From positions 1-40,987 of the forward strand of contig JAHCMJ010000004.1 of the NCBI GenBank assembly GCA_019192485.1: 40,987 bases of DNA. The letters run 5' to 3'. Below are positions 32,585 to 40,987 of the stretch, one piece after another (positions within the stretch are counted from its first letter, which is position 1; every line of letters starts with the position of its first letter). A model generated the notes under the pieces. The model was not told the DNA's origin. It searched no databases and saw only the letters and a list, made by a program, of their open reading frames with translations. Source of the DNA: Cyclobacteriaceae bacterium HetDA_MAG_MS6 (GTDB lineage: Bacteria; Bacteroidota; Bacteroidia; Cytophagales; Cyclobacteriaceae). The translations under genes were made by a program, and so were the position numbers.

Positions 32585-34030
32585 TTAAGGTTCAAACCAC
32601 ATATTTTGGTCTATTGGCGGATTCGCGGGGGTATTTGGGTTTGCAGAGATTTCATCATTTGAGTAGTTAAATCTCTTGATGATACCTCCAGCAATGTTAG
32701 ACCCCGGAACTACTGCCAAAGTAGGAGCATTATTTCTGCGAACGGTATTCCAAGAAAGAATAGGACGCATGAACGACTCCAAATACTGCTGATCATATAC
32801 ATCAGCTAAAGTTGGAGCTCCTAAAGATGACACATAAGCTGTGATTTGAGCATCGGTCAAAGTACGTTGTACTCCGTCAATGTCTTGTCCCCAGTACTCT
32901 AGTGCTAACTGAACGCCATTTTCATATGCTGTCGCTGCATCACCATTGACACCTGCAATGCCCTTAAGAATTGCCTCGGCTCGGTAAAACTCTACCTCCG
33001 CAGGAAGTGCCCAAATCGAAGGGTAGTCAGATCGAATGATTGAGTTTGCAATCACTGTCTCCGTGGCAGAGGGGAAACCACCAATTCCTGCAGCAGGAAG
33101 AGGATAAGTTCCGGTACCGCTAAGATCGGTGAAGAATAGTCCTAACCTCGGATCACCGCTGTCTTCCAACATTTGCGTCAAAACTGGTCCTGGTCCGTGT
33201 ACCTGAGTACTTTCATTGTCAGGACCGAAGAATGCAGTCACGATAGTGAAAAACGCATTTTGATTACCCGGAGAAGTGAAATATCGAAATCTCGCTGCTT
33301 CAGCATTGGTTTCGATCAGATCATCACCATTCAAGAGCGCAGGGATTCTAGCATCTGCATATGCAGCATCCTTGTTTCGGATCATCATTAGAATTCTCAA
33401 CTTCAAAGTGTTCGCGAATTTCTCCCAATTTCCCATGTTACCTTGGTAGATAACATCACTTTGCGAGATATCGAAAACACCAGAAGAAGGAATGTTTCCA
33501 ATCAAGCCAATGGCTTCGTCTAGATCGTCAACGATACCTTTCAAAACAGTCTCTTGATCATCAAAAGCTGGAGAAGGGAATTCTTGACCGTTCAAGGCCT
33601 CTGTATAAGGAATGAACTCATAGATTGACGTCAAATCCCAGAAAATCAAGGATTTCATGATCAAGGCTACCGCTGTTACATTGTTTCTAACATCACCAGC
33701 GGCTCTAGAGTCAGTCTCCAACAGAGATAGATTACCCAAGCAGTCTGTGTAGAAAACATCCCAGGTGTTACCTGTCAAGGTCTGCGAGGTGCCTCCTCCA
33801 GTCTTAGGAGAGTTGAAACACGCTCCGAAGTGCTGAGAAACATCCATAATCCTGGTACCAAGCTCGGATGTTCTTCTTGCTTCATAAGTCACTGTAACCG
33901 CAGGAAGTACGGTATTCGGATCTGCAGATGTTGCTACCAACGGATCCGTATTGATATCCAGCGCACTATCACATCTTTGAGTGATAACGGCAAATGATAA
34001 TATTAATGCTAATATTCCTAATTTTTTCAT
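32585..34030 (-). CDS. SusD/RagB-family outer-membrane lipoprotein
   Basis: The 481-residue product is a SusD-like lipoprotein of the SusD-like_2 type. The signal ends at C20 (AVITQRC), an atypical lipobox with Arg before the Cys. The family start 'DINTDPLVATSADPNTVLPA' follows, then the helical repeats of the SusD fold ('TALIMKSLIFWDLTSIYEFI', 'EKFANTLKLRILMMIRNKDA') and the end 'QQYLESFMRPILSWNTVRRN'. It would form the lid on the SusC barrel and capture ligand at the cell surface. susC precedes by 16 bp and the Calx-beta lipoprotein follows by 14 bp. Confidence 0.95.
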   Translation of the reverse strand: MKKLGILALILSFAVITQRCDSALDINTDPLVATSADPNTVLPAVTVTYEARRTSELGTRIMDVSQHFGACFNSPKTGGGTSQTLTGNTWDVFYTDCLGNLSLLETDSRAAGDVRNNVTAVALIMKSLIFWDLTSIYEFIPYTEALNGQEFPSPAFDDQETVLKGIVDDLDEAIGLIGNIPSSGVFDISQSDVIYQGNMGNWEKFANTLKLRILMMIRNKDAAYADARIPALLNGDDLIETNAEAARFRYFTSPGNQNAFFTIVTAFFGPDNESTQVHGPGPVLTQMLEDSGDPRLGLFFTDLSGTGTYPLPAAGIGGFPSATETVIANSIIRSDYPSIWALPAEVEFYRAEAILKGIAGVNGDAATAYENGVQLALEYWGQDIDGVQRTLTDAQITAYVSSLGAPTLADVYDQQYLESFMRPILSWNTVRRNNAPTLAVVPGSNIAGGIIKRFNYSNDEISANPNTPANPPIDQNMWFEP

Positions 34031-34046
34031 GATTCAGTCTCTTGAA

Positions 34047-37000
34047 TTAAAACGTAAGTTTCAAGTTGAAACCGTAGCTTCTTGTAGAAGGTACATTGGA
34101 TTGCTCAATACCGAATCCATCAACTCCTGAACCAAAGAGATTCACTTCAGGATCAATGTGTGGCACCTTGCTATAAAGAAGCGCTAGATTTCTTCCTTCT
34201 ATACCAAACTGCACAGCTTGGAAAGGTGTATTATCTACGATGCTCTTAGGAAGTTGGTAAGAAATTGCTACCTCTCTTAGCTTTACAAATGTTGCTTCAA
34301 AGATGGAGTGCTCACCGATTCCATTATCATCAAGACTCTGCCAGAAATCCTTGGAACTTCTCAAAGGAATGTCATTTTGTACAAGAACGCCATCACCTTT
34401 ATCAACCAAAGCGGCTCTATCGATGAATGTACCCTCTCTATTTTGTAGTGTTTCTTCGGTCATACCTTGATTCACTAGATCTTCAACTGTCCTTGCACTG
34501 ATCAAACCACCTTGTCTCCAGTCTATTGTGAAGCTAAGTGATAGTCCTTTCCATGAAAAGTTATTGACAAATCCCATAGTGAAATCAGGGAGTACAGTAC
34601 CAAAGGCTTTTTGCTCTCCAGCAACTCTTGTTCCATCAGAAGCCTGTACAATTGGTCTGCCTGTAATCGTATCTCTCAACACCGGAATAGCAAACAATTG
34701 ATACTCTTTACCAGGAACAGCTTTCACTGCTACACTTGTAAATCCACTTGCGATCTGTAATTCGTCCGTACCTTCAAACAAGGAAACTACGGTAGACTCT
34801 ACGTGGGAGAAGTTGACGGTACTGTTCCATTTGACAGGACCATTAGCCAGCCTGAAGTTTAAGGCAAACTCGATACCTTCATTTTCAATCTCACCAGCAT
34901 TCACAAATCGGAAACCGAATCCTGTAGATTCAGGAATTGCAGCTTGTAGGATTTGATCCTTGTTATTAGTCTTGAAGTAAGTCACATCTACGCCAATGTT
35001 ACCATTGAAGAAAGACAACTCAGTACCTAACTCGATACTAGTTTGCTCCTCAGGTCGTAGTTCTGCATTAGGTATTTCAGGTGCAGCTCTAAATCCTAGT
35101 ACACCCTGATTTCCATAAGGATAAGTCAGGTTCAAAGAGTACTGACCTTGAGAAATGGTAAGGGGATCGTAGCTAAACAAAGTCTGGTAAGGGTTGGTAT
35201 CGTTACCTACTTGTGCCCAACTCGCTCTGAATTTACCATATGACAAGATATTATTAGATATATTGAATGCATCTGTGAAAACGAAAGCTGTACTCACAGC
35301 AGGATAGAAATATGAATTGTTATCCAGCGGAAGCGTTGACGACCAGTCATTTCGCGCAGATAGTGTCAACGTTAAGTAATCTTTATAGCTAATGTTAGCC
35401 TGTCCGTAAAGACCGAAAAGCCTTCTTTCGTTGAAGTCTCGGTTTGGTGTATTTACAGAAGCATTACCTGGAGCAAATAGCTCAGGAATTACTAATTGAT
35501 TAGAGAAAAGCTGCTCTCTTGTAAAGACTCTTGAGTTGTAGTTGTATCCCCCTAACACTGATAAAGAAATATCCTGATTAATGTTAGTAGTGTAAGATGC
35601 AATTACATCCACATTGATTTGTCTTCTTTGGATGTTATCTATATCAAAGTTTCCTTGAAGTCTTGTAATCGTACCGACACTATTCTCCAAGAACCTTCTA
35701 TCATAGTTCCAGTCAAGTCCTACTCTACCCGAAACGGTAAATCCTTGAAAAGGAGTCAAATCAACCTGATAGCTACCTATGAATCTGTCATCTTTTCTAT
35801 CGCTGGCATTTTCATTTCTAACCCAGAAGATATTGTTAGAAAGAGGATCAGGATTATTGATCTGGTTTCCACTTTCATCCTTCCAAGGTTTCATAGCATT
35901 GACATCCAAAGAAGGTCCAAAATCCAACCAGTTTACAATGTTTTGGTCGTTTGCTCCTCCAGCTCCAACACCAGTGTTGTCTGTATTGACATACTGTACA
36001 CTGAACCTTGACTTGATGAAATCATTGTGTTTGAATCCAGCATTAAAAGCAGCAGTAATCCTATTCAATTCAGAATTGGGCAAAATACCTGTCTGATTCA
36101 ATGAAGTCAAACTCAAGCGATAATCTCCTCGCTCACTAGCATCTTGAACAGATACGTTATTGATGAACGTTTTACCTGTTTCATAGAAATCCTTCCAGTT
36201 GTCTTCGTATGCCCGAAGAGGAACTCTTTCCTTAGAAATAGGATCAGTTACTGTTTGACCTACGATTCTAGGTCCCCATCCCGTCCCCCAAAGAGACGAA
36301 TCCGGACGGTAAAAATCTCCACCTCCGTACTTGTACTGAAGATCAGGAGCTTTGAAAACCTGATCGAATCTAACAGAGGAGTTTACAGTAATGGTTGGCT
36401 TCCCGCCTGCACCAGCTTTTCCTCTTTTGGTAGTCACAACGATTACACCAGCCGCAGCACGAGATCCATAAAGAGAAGTAGCAGCCGCACCTTTAAGTAC
36501 GTTAATGGACTCAATATCATCAGGGTTCAAAGCAGCAGCTCCGTTACCGAAGTCTCTTTGTCCAGTGATACGAGTCTCCTGACCCTCTCTTGAGGTATTA
36601 GTATTGGAATCATAAATAGGAACACCATCTACAACCCAAAGTGGATTGTTTCGACCACTGGTTAGGGAAGTAACCCCTCTAACAAGAATCTTAGTGGATC
36701 CTCCTAAGTTACCAGATGACTGGGTGATGGAAACTCCTGTTACTTTTCCCTGCAAAGAGTTAACGATGTTAGTTTCCCTTGATTTAACAAGTTCTTCACC
36801 ATCAACCGCAGAGATTGCGTAACCTATATCTCTTGATTCTCTTTCGATACCAAGAGCAGTTACCACAACTTCAGAAAGTTGCTGAACGTCAGAATCCATA
36901 GACACATCCAATACTGATCTGGAACCTATCTCAATTTCTTGAGCTACCAAACCAATAAAGGAGAATACAAGGGTTCCTCCTTCTTCAGGTACGCTCAATC

Positions 37001-37181
37001 GGTAATTACCGTCGAGATCCGTTGTCGTACCTGTTGTCGTTCCTTTGAGAACGACGTTTACGCCGGGAATGGTACTTCCATCATCAGATGATGACACCTT
37101 TCCGCTTACAATCCTTTGCGCCGAGACCGTAAAAGTCGCGCACACGAAGGCCATAAAACCGAGTAGTAGTTTTCTCTTCAT
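34047..37181 (-). CDS. SusC/RagA-family TonB-linked outer-membrane protein
   Basis: From ATG 37181 the product is 1044 residues; a GTG two codons upstream (37187) is a weaker start. It has a signal peptide ending at VSAQ, a CarboxypepD-reg-like domain (about 22-100: VSGKVSSSDDGSTIPGVNVV), a SusC plug (about 105-240: 'VVTALGIERESRDIGYAISA', 'WVVDGVPIYDSN', 'INVLKGAAATSLYGSRAAAG') and a barrel ending in 'RSYGFNLKLTF'. There is no STN domain, so unlike the receptor at 1-317 it should not signal to FecR. With the SusD partner it takes up an oligomer, glycan or peptide, of unknown identity; no glycosidase or peptidase gene lies beside it. Confidence 0.96.
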   Translation of the reverse strand: MKRKLLLGFMAFVCATFTVSAQRIVSGKVSSSDDGSTIPGVNVVLKGTTTGTTTDLDGNYRLSVPEEGGTLVFSFIGLVAQEIEIGSRSVLDVSMDSDVQQLSEVVVTALGIERESRDIGYAISAVDGEELVKSRETNIVNSLQGKVTGVSITQSSGNLGGSTKILVRGVTSLTSGRNNPLWVVDGVPIYDSNTNTSREGQETRITGQRDFGNGAAALNPDDIESINVLKGAAATSLYGSRAAAGVIVVTTKRGKAGAGGKPTITVNSSVRFDQVFKAPDLQYKYGGGDFYRPDSSLWGTGWGPRIVGQTVTDPISKERVPLRAYEDNWKDFYETGKTFINNVSVQDASERGDYRLSLTSLNQTGILPNSELNRITAAFNAGFKHNDFIKSRFSVQYVNTDNTGVGAGGANDQNIVNWLDFGPSLDVNAMKPWKDESGNQINNPDPLSNNIFWVRNENASDRKDDRFIGSYQVDLTPFQGFTVSGRVGLDWNYDRRFLENSVGTITRLQGNFDIDNIQRRQINVDVIASYTTNINQDISLSVLGGYNYNSRVFTREQLFSNQLVIPELFAPGNASVNTPNRDFNERRLFGLYGQANISYKDYLTLTLSARNDWSSTLPLDNNSYFYPAVSTAFVFTDAFNISNNILSYGKFRASWAQVGNDTNPYQTLFSYDPLTISQGQYSLNLTYPYGNQGVLGFRAAPEIPNAELRPEEQTSIELGTELSFFNGNIGVDVTYFKTNNKDQILQAAIPESTGFGFRFVNAGEIENEGIEFALNFRLANGPVKWNSTVNFSHVESTVVSLFEGTDELQIASGFTSVAVKAVPGKEYQLFAIPVLRDTITGRPIVQASDGTRVAGEQKAFGTVLPDFTMGFVNNFSWKGLSLSFTIDWRQGGLISARTVEDLVNQGMTEETLQNREGTFIDRAALVDKGDGVLVQNDIPLRSSKDFWQSLDDNGIGEHSIFEATFVKLREVAISYQLPKSIVDNTPFQAVQFGIEGRNLALLYSKVPHIDPEVNLFGSGVDGFGIEQSNVPSTRSYGFNLKLTF

Positions 37182-37187
37182 AGACAC

Positions 37188-37489
37188 ATCGATTAGTTAT
37201 ACATACTTAACTTAATACATAAAAATACAATTAAATTTCTGTTAAAATTATAACCTTAATCCAAATAAATACTCAATGTATTGGATAAATTCATTCCGAA
37301 TTCCATATAAAATATATTTATTCGTTAGATGGTTTATAATGTAAAATATTATTTGGCCAAAGTCACAAATTAGAAAAGTCCAAAAACCAACTAAAGTGAT
37401 AGATTCTGTAAGGTTATAAATCTAAAAAGGCCTCGATACAGTATCGAAGCCTTCATAGTCAAGATCTTAAGTAAGTAATTGATTTTGCT
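37188..37489. other. AT-rich gene-free leader between the pyrophosphatase and susC
   Basis: About 240 bp of very AT-rich DNA lies before the susC start and should hold its promoter; no exact TAnnTTTG box was found on the minus strand. The right end carries the terminator of the pyrophosphatase gene. No coding frame is credible. Confidence 0.5.
37424..37453 (-). terminator. Terminator of the pyrophosphatase gene
   Basis: AAGGCCTCGATA (37427-37438) pairs with TATCGAAGCCTT (37442-37453) with one mismatch and a 3-nt loop; on the minus strand five T follow. It lies 36 bp after the stop at 37490. Confidence 0.8.
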
Positions 37490-39724
37490 TTATTCTCGTA
37501 ATGCAGATTCCAATTTAGCAACCTCCTGATCTACAGAAATCTCCGCCTGAACCTGCTCAGAACCCGTTCCGTGACCATCCCCATATATCTCGCCTAGAAT
37601 AGGGGCAATAACCAAACCCACTAAACACGTAAGTTTGATAAGTATATTCATCGAAGGTCCTGATGTGTCTTTAAACGGATCGCCAACAGTATCCCCTGTG
37701 ACAGCAGCTTTGTGCGCTTCGGAGCCTTTATAGGTCATTTCTCCGTCAATCATAACTCCTGCCTCAAAAGATTTTTTGGCATTATCCCACGCGCCACCTG
37801 CATTATTCTGAAAAATAGCCCAAAGAACTCCTGAAACAGCAACGCCAGCCATGTAGCTACCCAAAGCCTCGGGTCCCATTAGAAACCCGATCAATAACGG
37901 AGCAACAATAGTAATAGCACCAGGAAGCATCATTTCTCTTATTGCCGCCTTAGTAGAGATATCCACGCATTTACCATATTCGGGCTTGCCTGTTCCCTCC
38001 ATAATACCTGGAATGTCTTTGAACTGCCGTCGCACTTCTTTTACCATCTCCATAGCGGCCTTACCTACGGAATTCATCGCCAAGGCTGAAAATACTACAG
38101 GGACCATGCCGCCCACAAATAAGGCAGCCAGTACATCCGCTTTGAATATGTTGATACCATCAATGCCAGTAAACGTTACATAAGCTGCGAACAACGCCAA
38201 GGCCGTTAATGCTGCTGAAGCGATGGCAAAACCTTTTCCGATGGCTGCTGTAGTATTGCCCACAGAATCCAATACGTCCGTCCTGCCGCGAACTTCCTCT
38301 GGTAACTCGCTCATTTCAGCTATACCTCCGGCATTATCCGCAATAGGCCCAAAAGCATCTATAGCAAGCTGCATAGCTGTAGTCGCCATCATTGCTGATG
38401 CAGCAATACCTACTCCATAAAATCCAGCCAAGCTGTAAGCCCCCCAAATAGCTCCAGCAAACAACAGTACCGGAGCAAAGGTCGAAATCATCCCTGTCGC
38501 TAATCCTGCAATAATGTTGGTAGCTGCTCCCGTAGAAGAACGACTTACAATATCCAGTACTGGCTTCTTACCTAGTCCTGTATAATACTCAGTAAAATAA
38601 GAGATCGCACCTCCCACAAACAACCCTATGAGAACAGCGCCAAAAACACTATTTGGGGTAATATTGACCAAGCCTTCACCAAAAAAATTCATCTGCATGA
38701 CCTGCGGCAACATCAGGTCAATCACAAAGTAGGCCACTACACCTGTCAAAACTATTGCGCTCCAGTTGCCTTTATTGAGTGCACTTTGTACTTGTTGTTC
38801 TTTGGGTTCGGCACCTGTAACCTTGATCAGAGAGGCACCTAGAATGGAAAACATAATCCCCAACCCAGCAATCACCAATGGCAGCAATATCGGTCCGATT
38901 CCATTGAATTCGTCAATAACGGAGCCACCCATATCTCTAATCACATAATTTCCTAGTACCATCGATGCCAATACTGTCGCGACATAGGACCCGAAAAGGT
39001 CAGCTCCCATTCCAGCTACATCACCTACATTGTCTCCGACATTATCTGCTATTGTGGCTGGATTGCGGGGATCATCCTCAGGTATCCCAGCTTCAACCTT
39101 TCCAACCAGATCTGCTCCTACGTCTGCAGCTTTGGTATAGATCCCGCCACCGACTCTCGCAAACAATGCAATCGATTCCGCTCCCAAAGAAAAACCAGCC
39201 AGTGCTTCAAGCACCACAGTCATATCTTCTGTATTGGTCCAGGTGCCATCCATAAACAACTGGAATAACAGAATGAAAAGCATACTCAATCCAAAAACCG
39301 CCAGACCCGCCACACCGAGGCCCATTACCATGCCTCCGTTGAACGAAACTTTGAGCGCATTAGGCAAACTAGTTCTCGCCGCCTGAGTAGTCCTGACATT
39401 TGCAGCGGTTGCTATTCGCATACCAATATTTCCTGCCAGTGCTGAGAAGATCGCTCCTATAACAAATGCTACCACGATGAACCAATGAGTAGTCTCCACA
39501 ATCGAAGCAATTACTCCAAGAAGTACACCGGCAATGACAACGAAAATGGCAAGTACTCTATACTCTGCATTAAGAAAGGCTAGTGCTCCCTCTCTGATAT
39601 GATTAGCCAGGTCCTGCATCTTGGCATCTCCCGAATTTTGCCTCATTACCCACTGTGCCTTTACGATCATCACGGCTATGCCTATCAATGCCAAAATAGG
39701 CACTGCATAAATCAAATATTCCAT
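37490..39724 (-). CDS. hppA: K+-dependent membrane-bound pyrophosphatase (ion-pumping)
   Basis: The 744-residue product has about 16 membrane helices and the pyrophosphatase signature '[16 protein letters not shown]' (198-213) and '[20 protein letters not shown]' (221-240). It splits PPi in the cytoplasm and pumps H+ and/or Na+ outward. At the potassium-determining site it has A493 and G496 ([10 protein letters not shown], 489-498), the K+-dependent form. The helix-6 gate glutamate of Na+ pumps (LFESY) is Gly here (LFGSY, 243-247) and the plant-type position four residues on is Ala. Instead a Glu lies at 183 in helix 5 ([10 protein letters not shown]), where Ser is common. This resembles the Flavobacteria-type H+ pump class, so proton pumping is my best guess. 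It has its own promoter element and terminator. Confidence 0.95.
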   Translation of the reverse strand: MEYLIYAVPILALIGIAVMIVKAQWVMRQNSGDAKMQDLANHIREGALAFLNAEYRVLAIFVVIAGVLLGVIASIVETTHWFIVVAFVIGAIFSALAGNIGMRIATAANVRTTQAARTSLPNALKVSFNGGMVMGLGVAGLAVFGLSMLFILLFQLFMDGTWTNTEDMTVVLEALAGFSLGAESIALFARVGGGIYTKAADVGADLVGKVEAGIPEDDPRNPATIADNVGDNVGDVAGMGADLFGSYVATVLASMVLGNYVIRDMGGSVIDEFNGIGPILLPLVIAGLGIMFSILGASLIKVTGAEPKEQQVQSALNKGNWSAIVLTGVVAYFVIDLMLPQVMQMNFFGEGLVNITPNSVFGAVLIGLFVGGAISYFTEYYTGLGKKPVLDIVSRSSTGAATNIIAGLATGMISTFAPVLLFAGAIWGAYSLAGFYGVGIAASAMMATTAMQLAIDAFGPIADNAGGIAEMSELPEEVRGRTDVLDSVGNTTAAIGKGFAIASAALTALALFAAYVTFTGIDGINIFKADVLAALFVGGMVPVVFSALAMNSVGKAAMEMVKEVRRQFKDIPGIMEGTGKPEYGKCVDISTKAAIREMMLPGAITIVAPLLIGFLMGPEALGSYMAGVAVSGVLWAIFQNNAGGAWDNAKKSFEAGVMIDGEMTYKGSEAHKAAVTGDTVGDPFKDTSGPSMNILIKLTCLVGLVIAPILGEIYGDGHGTGSEQVQAEISVDQEVAKLESALRE

Positions 39725-40059
39725 TATTTATAACTTGGTTTTCAAAAAGCTGTGCAAAGATATAGGAATGGGTCAATTATAAAAACGAAGATTTGAATGC
39801 CTATAAATTTCGATTAACCGGGCCAAATTCATGTCTATTTCTGATGTCAACATCCTCGCGCTTTGCGGTGCCAAATACTCGCTTCTTCCACTACCGGTTC
39901 TACCAAAGTCCTGGAATTGGAGACTTCGAATGTGAGCAATCGCAATATGGCCGCACGGCATTGAGTATAGATCTAAAAAGTATCCTTGTAAACAATAAGA
40001 CATTCCTGTCCAAAGCGAAGTCAAAAAACCACTATTCCCCTAGAAACAACATGGGTCAG
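39725..40059. other. Gene-free stretch between folE and the pyrophosphatase, with frame-broken coding-like fragment
   Basis: No convincing gene was found. An 83-codon frame on the minus strand (39773-40024) and a plus frame overlapping folE are both of odd composition. On the minus strand, one frame near 39835-39905 reads 'KKRVFGTAKREDVDIRNRH' then 'EFGPVNRNL' and a stop, which looks protein-like but is cut off by stops just upstream. The stretch may be the decayed 3' end of a gene or of a dispersed repeat. The left end contains the pyrophosphatase promoter. Confidence 0.35.
39755..39762 (-). promoter_or_regulatory. -7 promoter element of the pyrophosphatase gene
   Basis: The minus strand reads TATCTTTG, an exact TAnnTTTG match. 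It would start transcription near 39750, about 26 nt before the ATG at 39724. A T-rich segment lies 19 bp upstream in the -33 position, without a clear TTG. Confidence 0.6.
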
Positions 40060-40758
40060 TTAAATCTCAGTATTCGAGTTAATATAATTGAGGAACTCCG
40101 TTTTGATCTGTTGATCCAGGAACTTCCCGCTAAACTGAGCTGTACCAGTACGACTATTTGTATCATTCACTCCTCGTGATGAAACACACATGTGTGTCGC
40201 ATCTACTACCACGGCGACATCTTCAGTATCTAGTATTTGCTGTAGTTCGTTTGATATCTGCACAGTAAGACGCTCCTGAACCTGTGGCCTCTTGGCATAA
40301 TACTGGACGATCCGGTTAATTTTAGATAAGCCTATGACCTTTCCGCTTGAGAAGTAGGCCACATGAGCCTTGCCATAAATAGGAACAAAGTGATGCTCGC
40401 AGTGAGAGTAGAAGGTTATATCCTTTTCAACAAGCATCTGATCATAGTTGTACTTGTTTTCAAAAAGCCTGGCACTTGGCTTATTCTTAGGATTGAGCCC
40501 TGAAAACACCTCCTGCACATACATTTTAGCCACTCTCTGAGGAGTCCCTTGTAAACTGTCATCATCTAAGTCAAGGCCAAGAATTTGCATAATCTCTTTG
40601 AAATGCTTGCTGATCATTTCCACTTTGAGTTCATCATCCATCTCAAAGGCATCGGCTCTCAAAGGAGTATCATAGGAAGTCCCAACATGGGCAAAATCCA
40701 AATCATCAAGTTCTTCGGGCTCAAGCTGGGTATTCGACAAAGTTTCTTTCTGTTTCAT
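40060..40758 (-). CDS. folE: GTP cyclohydrolase I FolE
   Basis: The 232-residue product has the FolE core: 'LQGTPQRVAKMYVQEVFSGL', 'FYSHCEHHFVPIYGKAHVAY', 'LSKINRIVQYYAKRPQVQER' and 'CVSSRGVNDTNSRT'. The zinc ligands are C120, H123 and C191. It converts GTP to 7,8-dihydroneopterin triphosphate, the first step to folate, and also supplies the substrate of QueD for queuosine. The N-terminal 40 residues are acidic and longer than the E. coli protein. It overlaps the end of the QueD/PTPS-like gene by 38 bp, so the two pterin genes are coupled. Confidence 0.97.
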   Translation of the reverse strand: MKQKETLSNTQLEPEELDDLDFAHVGTSYDTPLRADAFEMDDELKVEMISKHFKEIMQILGLDLDDDSLQGTPQRVAKMYVQEVFSGLNPKNKPSARLFENKYNYDQMLVEKDITFYSHCEHHFVPIYGKAHVAYFSSGKVIGLSKINRIVQYYAKRPQVQERLTVQISNELQQILDTEDVAVVVDATHMCVSSRGVNDTNSRTGTAQFSGKFLDQQIKTEFLNYINSNTEI

Positions 40759-40987
40759 AAAGTCTTATTTTCAGATCCAAGGCAGAATCTAATTTTTCTC
40801 TGAGTAGCCTATAGATGACTACCGCAATATTCTCCGCCGTGGGGTTAAGTGATTTAAATTCATCCACATCCAAGTTGAGGTTGCGATGATCAAACCGGTC
40901 TAGCACTTGCTCCTTAACAATGGTACTTAGCACTTTCATATCCATCACATAACCGGTATCGGAGTCCGGCTCTCCTGTTACCTTAAC
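40721..40987 (-). CDS. queD: 6-carboxytetrahydropterin synthase / PTPS family (QueD-like), C-terminal part
   Basis: The frame is open to the right window edge, so the N-terminus with the zinc-binding histidines is missing. The 88 visible residues hold the family's second half: 'GYVMDMKVLSTIVKEQVLDR', the active-site Asp-His in 'RFDHRNLNLDVDEF', then 'NPTAENIAVVIYRLLREKL' and 'IRLYETERNFVEYPA'. QueD makes 6-carboxytetrahydropterin from dihydroneopterin triphosphate, the product of FolE, for queuosine synthesis. A 6-pyruvoyl-tetrahydropterin synthase role is possible, since the catalytic Cys region is out of view. It overlaps folE by 38 bp. Confidence 0.88.
   Translation of the reverse strand, partial: VKVTGEPDSDTGYVMDMKVLSTIVKEQVLDRFDHRNLNLDVDEFKSLNPTAENIAVVIYRLLREKLDSALDLKIRLYETERNFVEYPA

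Noticed and set aside
36144-36593. 149-codon open frame on the plus strand inside the susC gene
   Set aside because: Antisense to the susC plug region; serine-rich random-like product.
37250-37419. TATAACCTT / AAGGTTATA inverted repeat in the susC leader
   Set aside because: Nine AT-rich base pairs 150 bp apart in very AT-rich DNA are expected by chance.
39793-40179. 128-codon plus-strand frame overlapping the end of folE
   Set aside because: It overlaps the conserved C-terminus of folE by 120 bp and resembles no protein; only the gap itself is reported as a possible remnant.

Overview
The window looks like a chromosomal segment of a free-living, probably marine Bacteroidota bacterium, most likely of the order Cytophagales. 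The signs are SusC/SusD-type outer-membrane uptake pairs, FecI/FecR regulation, the gliding-associated gene gldC, DUF3098, HYC_CC_PP and DUF2147 genes, and several matches to the Bacteroidota -7 promoter element TAnnTTTG. Nearly all genes are on the minus strand. No insertion sequence, integrase, prophage, CRISPR array or rRNA was seen. The genus is not determinable by eye.

Region by region. 1-2203 holds a sigma factor - FecR anti-sigma - STN-domain TonB receptor unit; the receptor runs off the left edge, and two perfect hairpins lie between fecR and the receptor gene. 2385-4889 is a divergent pair: a membrane protein with a DNA-binding-like N-terminus, and a secreted two-domain protein with a lectin-like fold. 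5193-10343 is a metal-handling module, probably copper: three proteins with a CxxC heavy-metal motif (one fused to DUF4396, one to an AraC-type DNA-binding domain), a HYC_CC_PP protein, a TonB receptor with a Cys-Cys pair in its plug region, and two small unknown proteins. tRNA-Arg(TCG) is at 10661-10734. 10908-14033 carries a CarboxypepD-reg surface protein, two convergent TauE/SafE permeases and an ArsR-family repressor with matched operators, suggesting sulfur-species control. 14245-20238 has a TonB protein, a fasciclin lipoprotein, a voltage-gated-type potassium channel with a zinc ribbon, and an orphan TonB receptor.

20393-25064 is a tight housekeeping operon transcribed ftsX - DUF3098 - uppP - truB - ribF - M48 protease - gldC, with 4 to 14 bp overlaps. 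25145-26585 is a second ECF sigma / anti-sigma pair. 26689-30271 contains the DNA-repair helicase and PdeM nuclease of the ligase-associated repair set, with a DUF2147 gene between them. 30520-37181 has a SusC - SusD - Calx-beta lipoprotein operon and a downstream unknown secreted protein. 37490-39724 is a membrane pyrophosphatase of the K+-dependent class. 40060-40987 is folE plus the 3' part of a QueD/PTPS gene cut by the right edge.

The least ordinary parts are the metal module with its structured intercistronic region at 7741-7814, the candidate membrane-tethered regulator at 2385-3641, the paired ArsR operators, the hairpin pair at 352-426, and the ion-selectivity residues of the pyrophosphatase. 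No wholly new system can be demonstrated from sequence reading alone.
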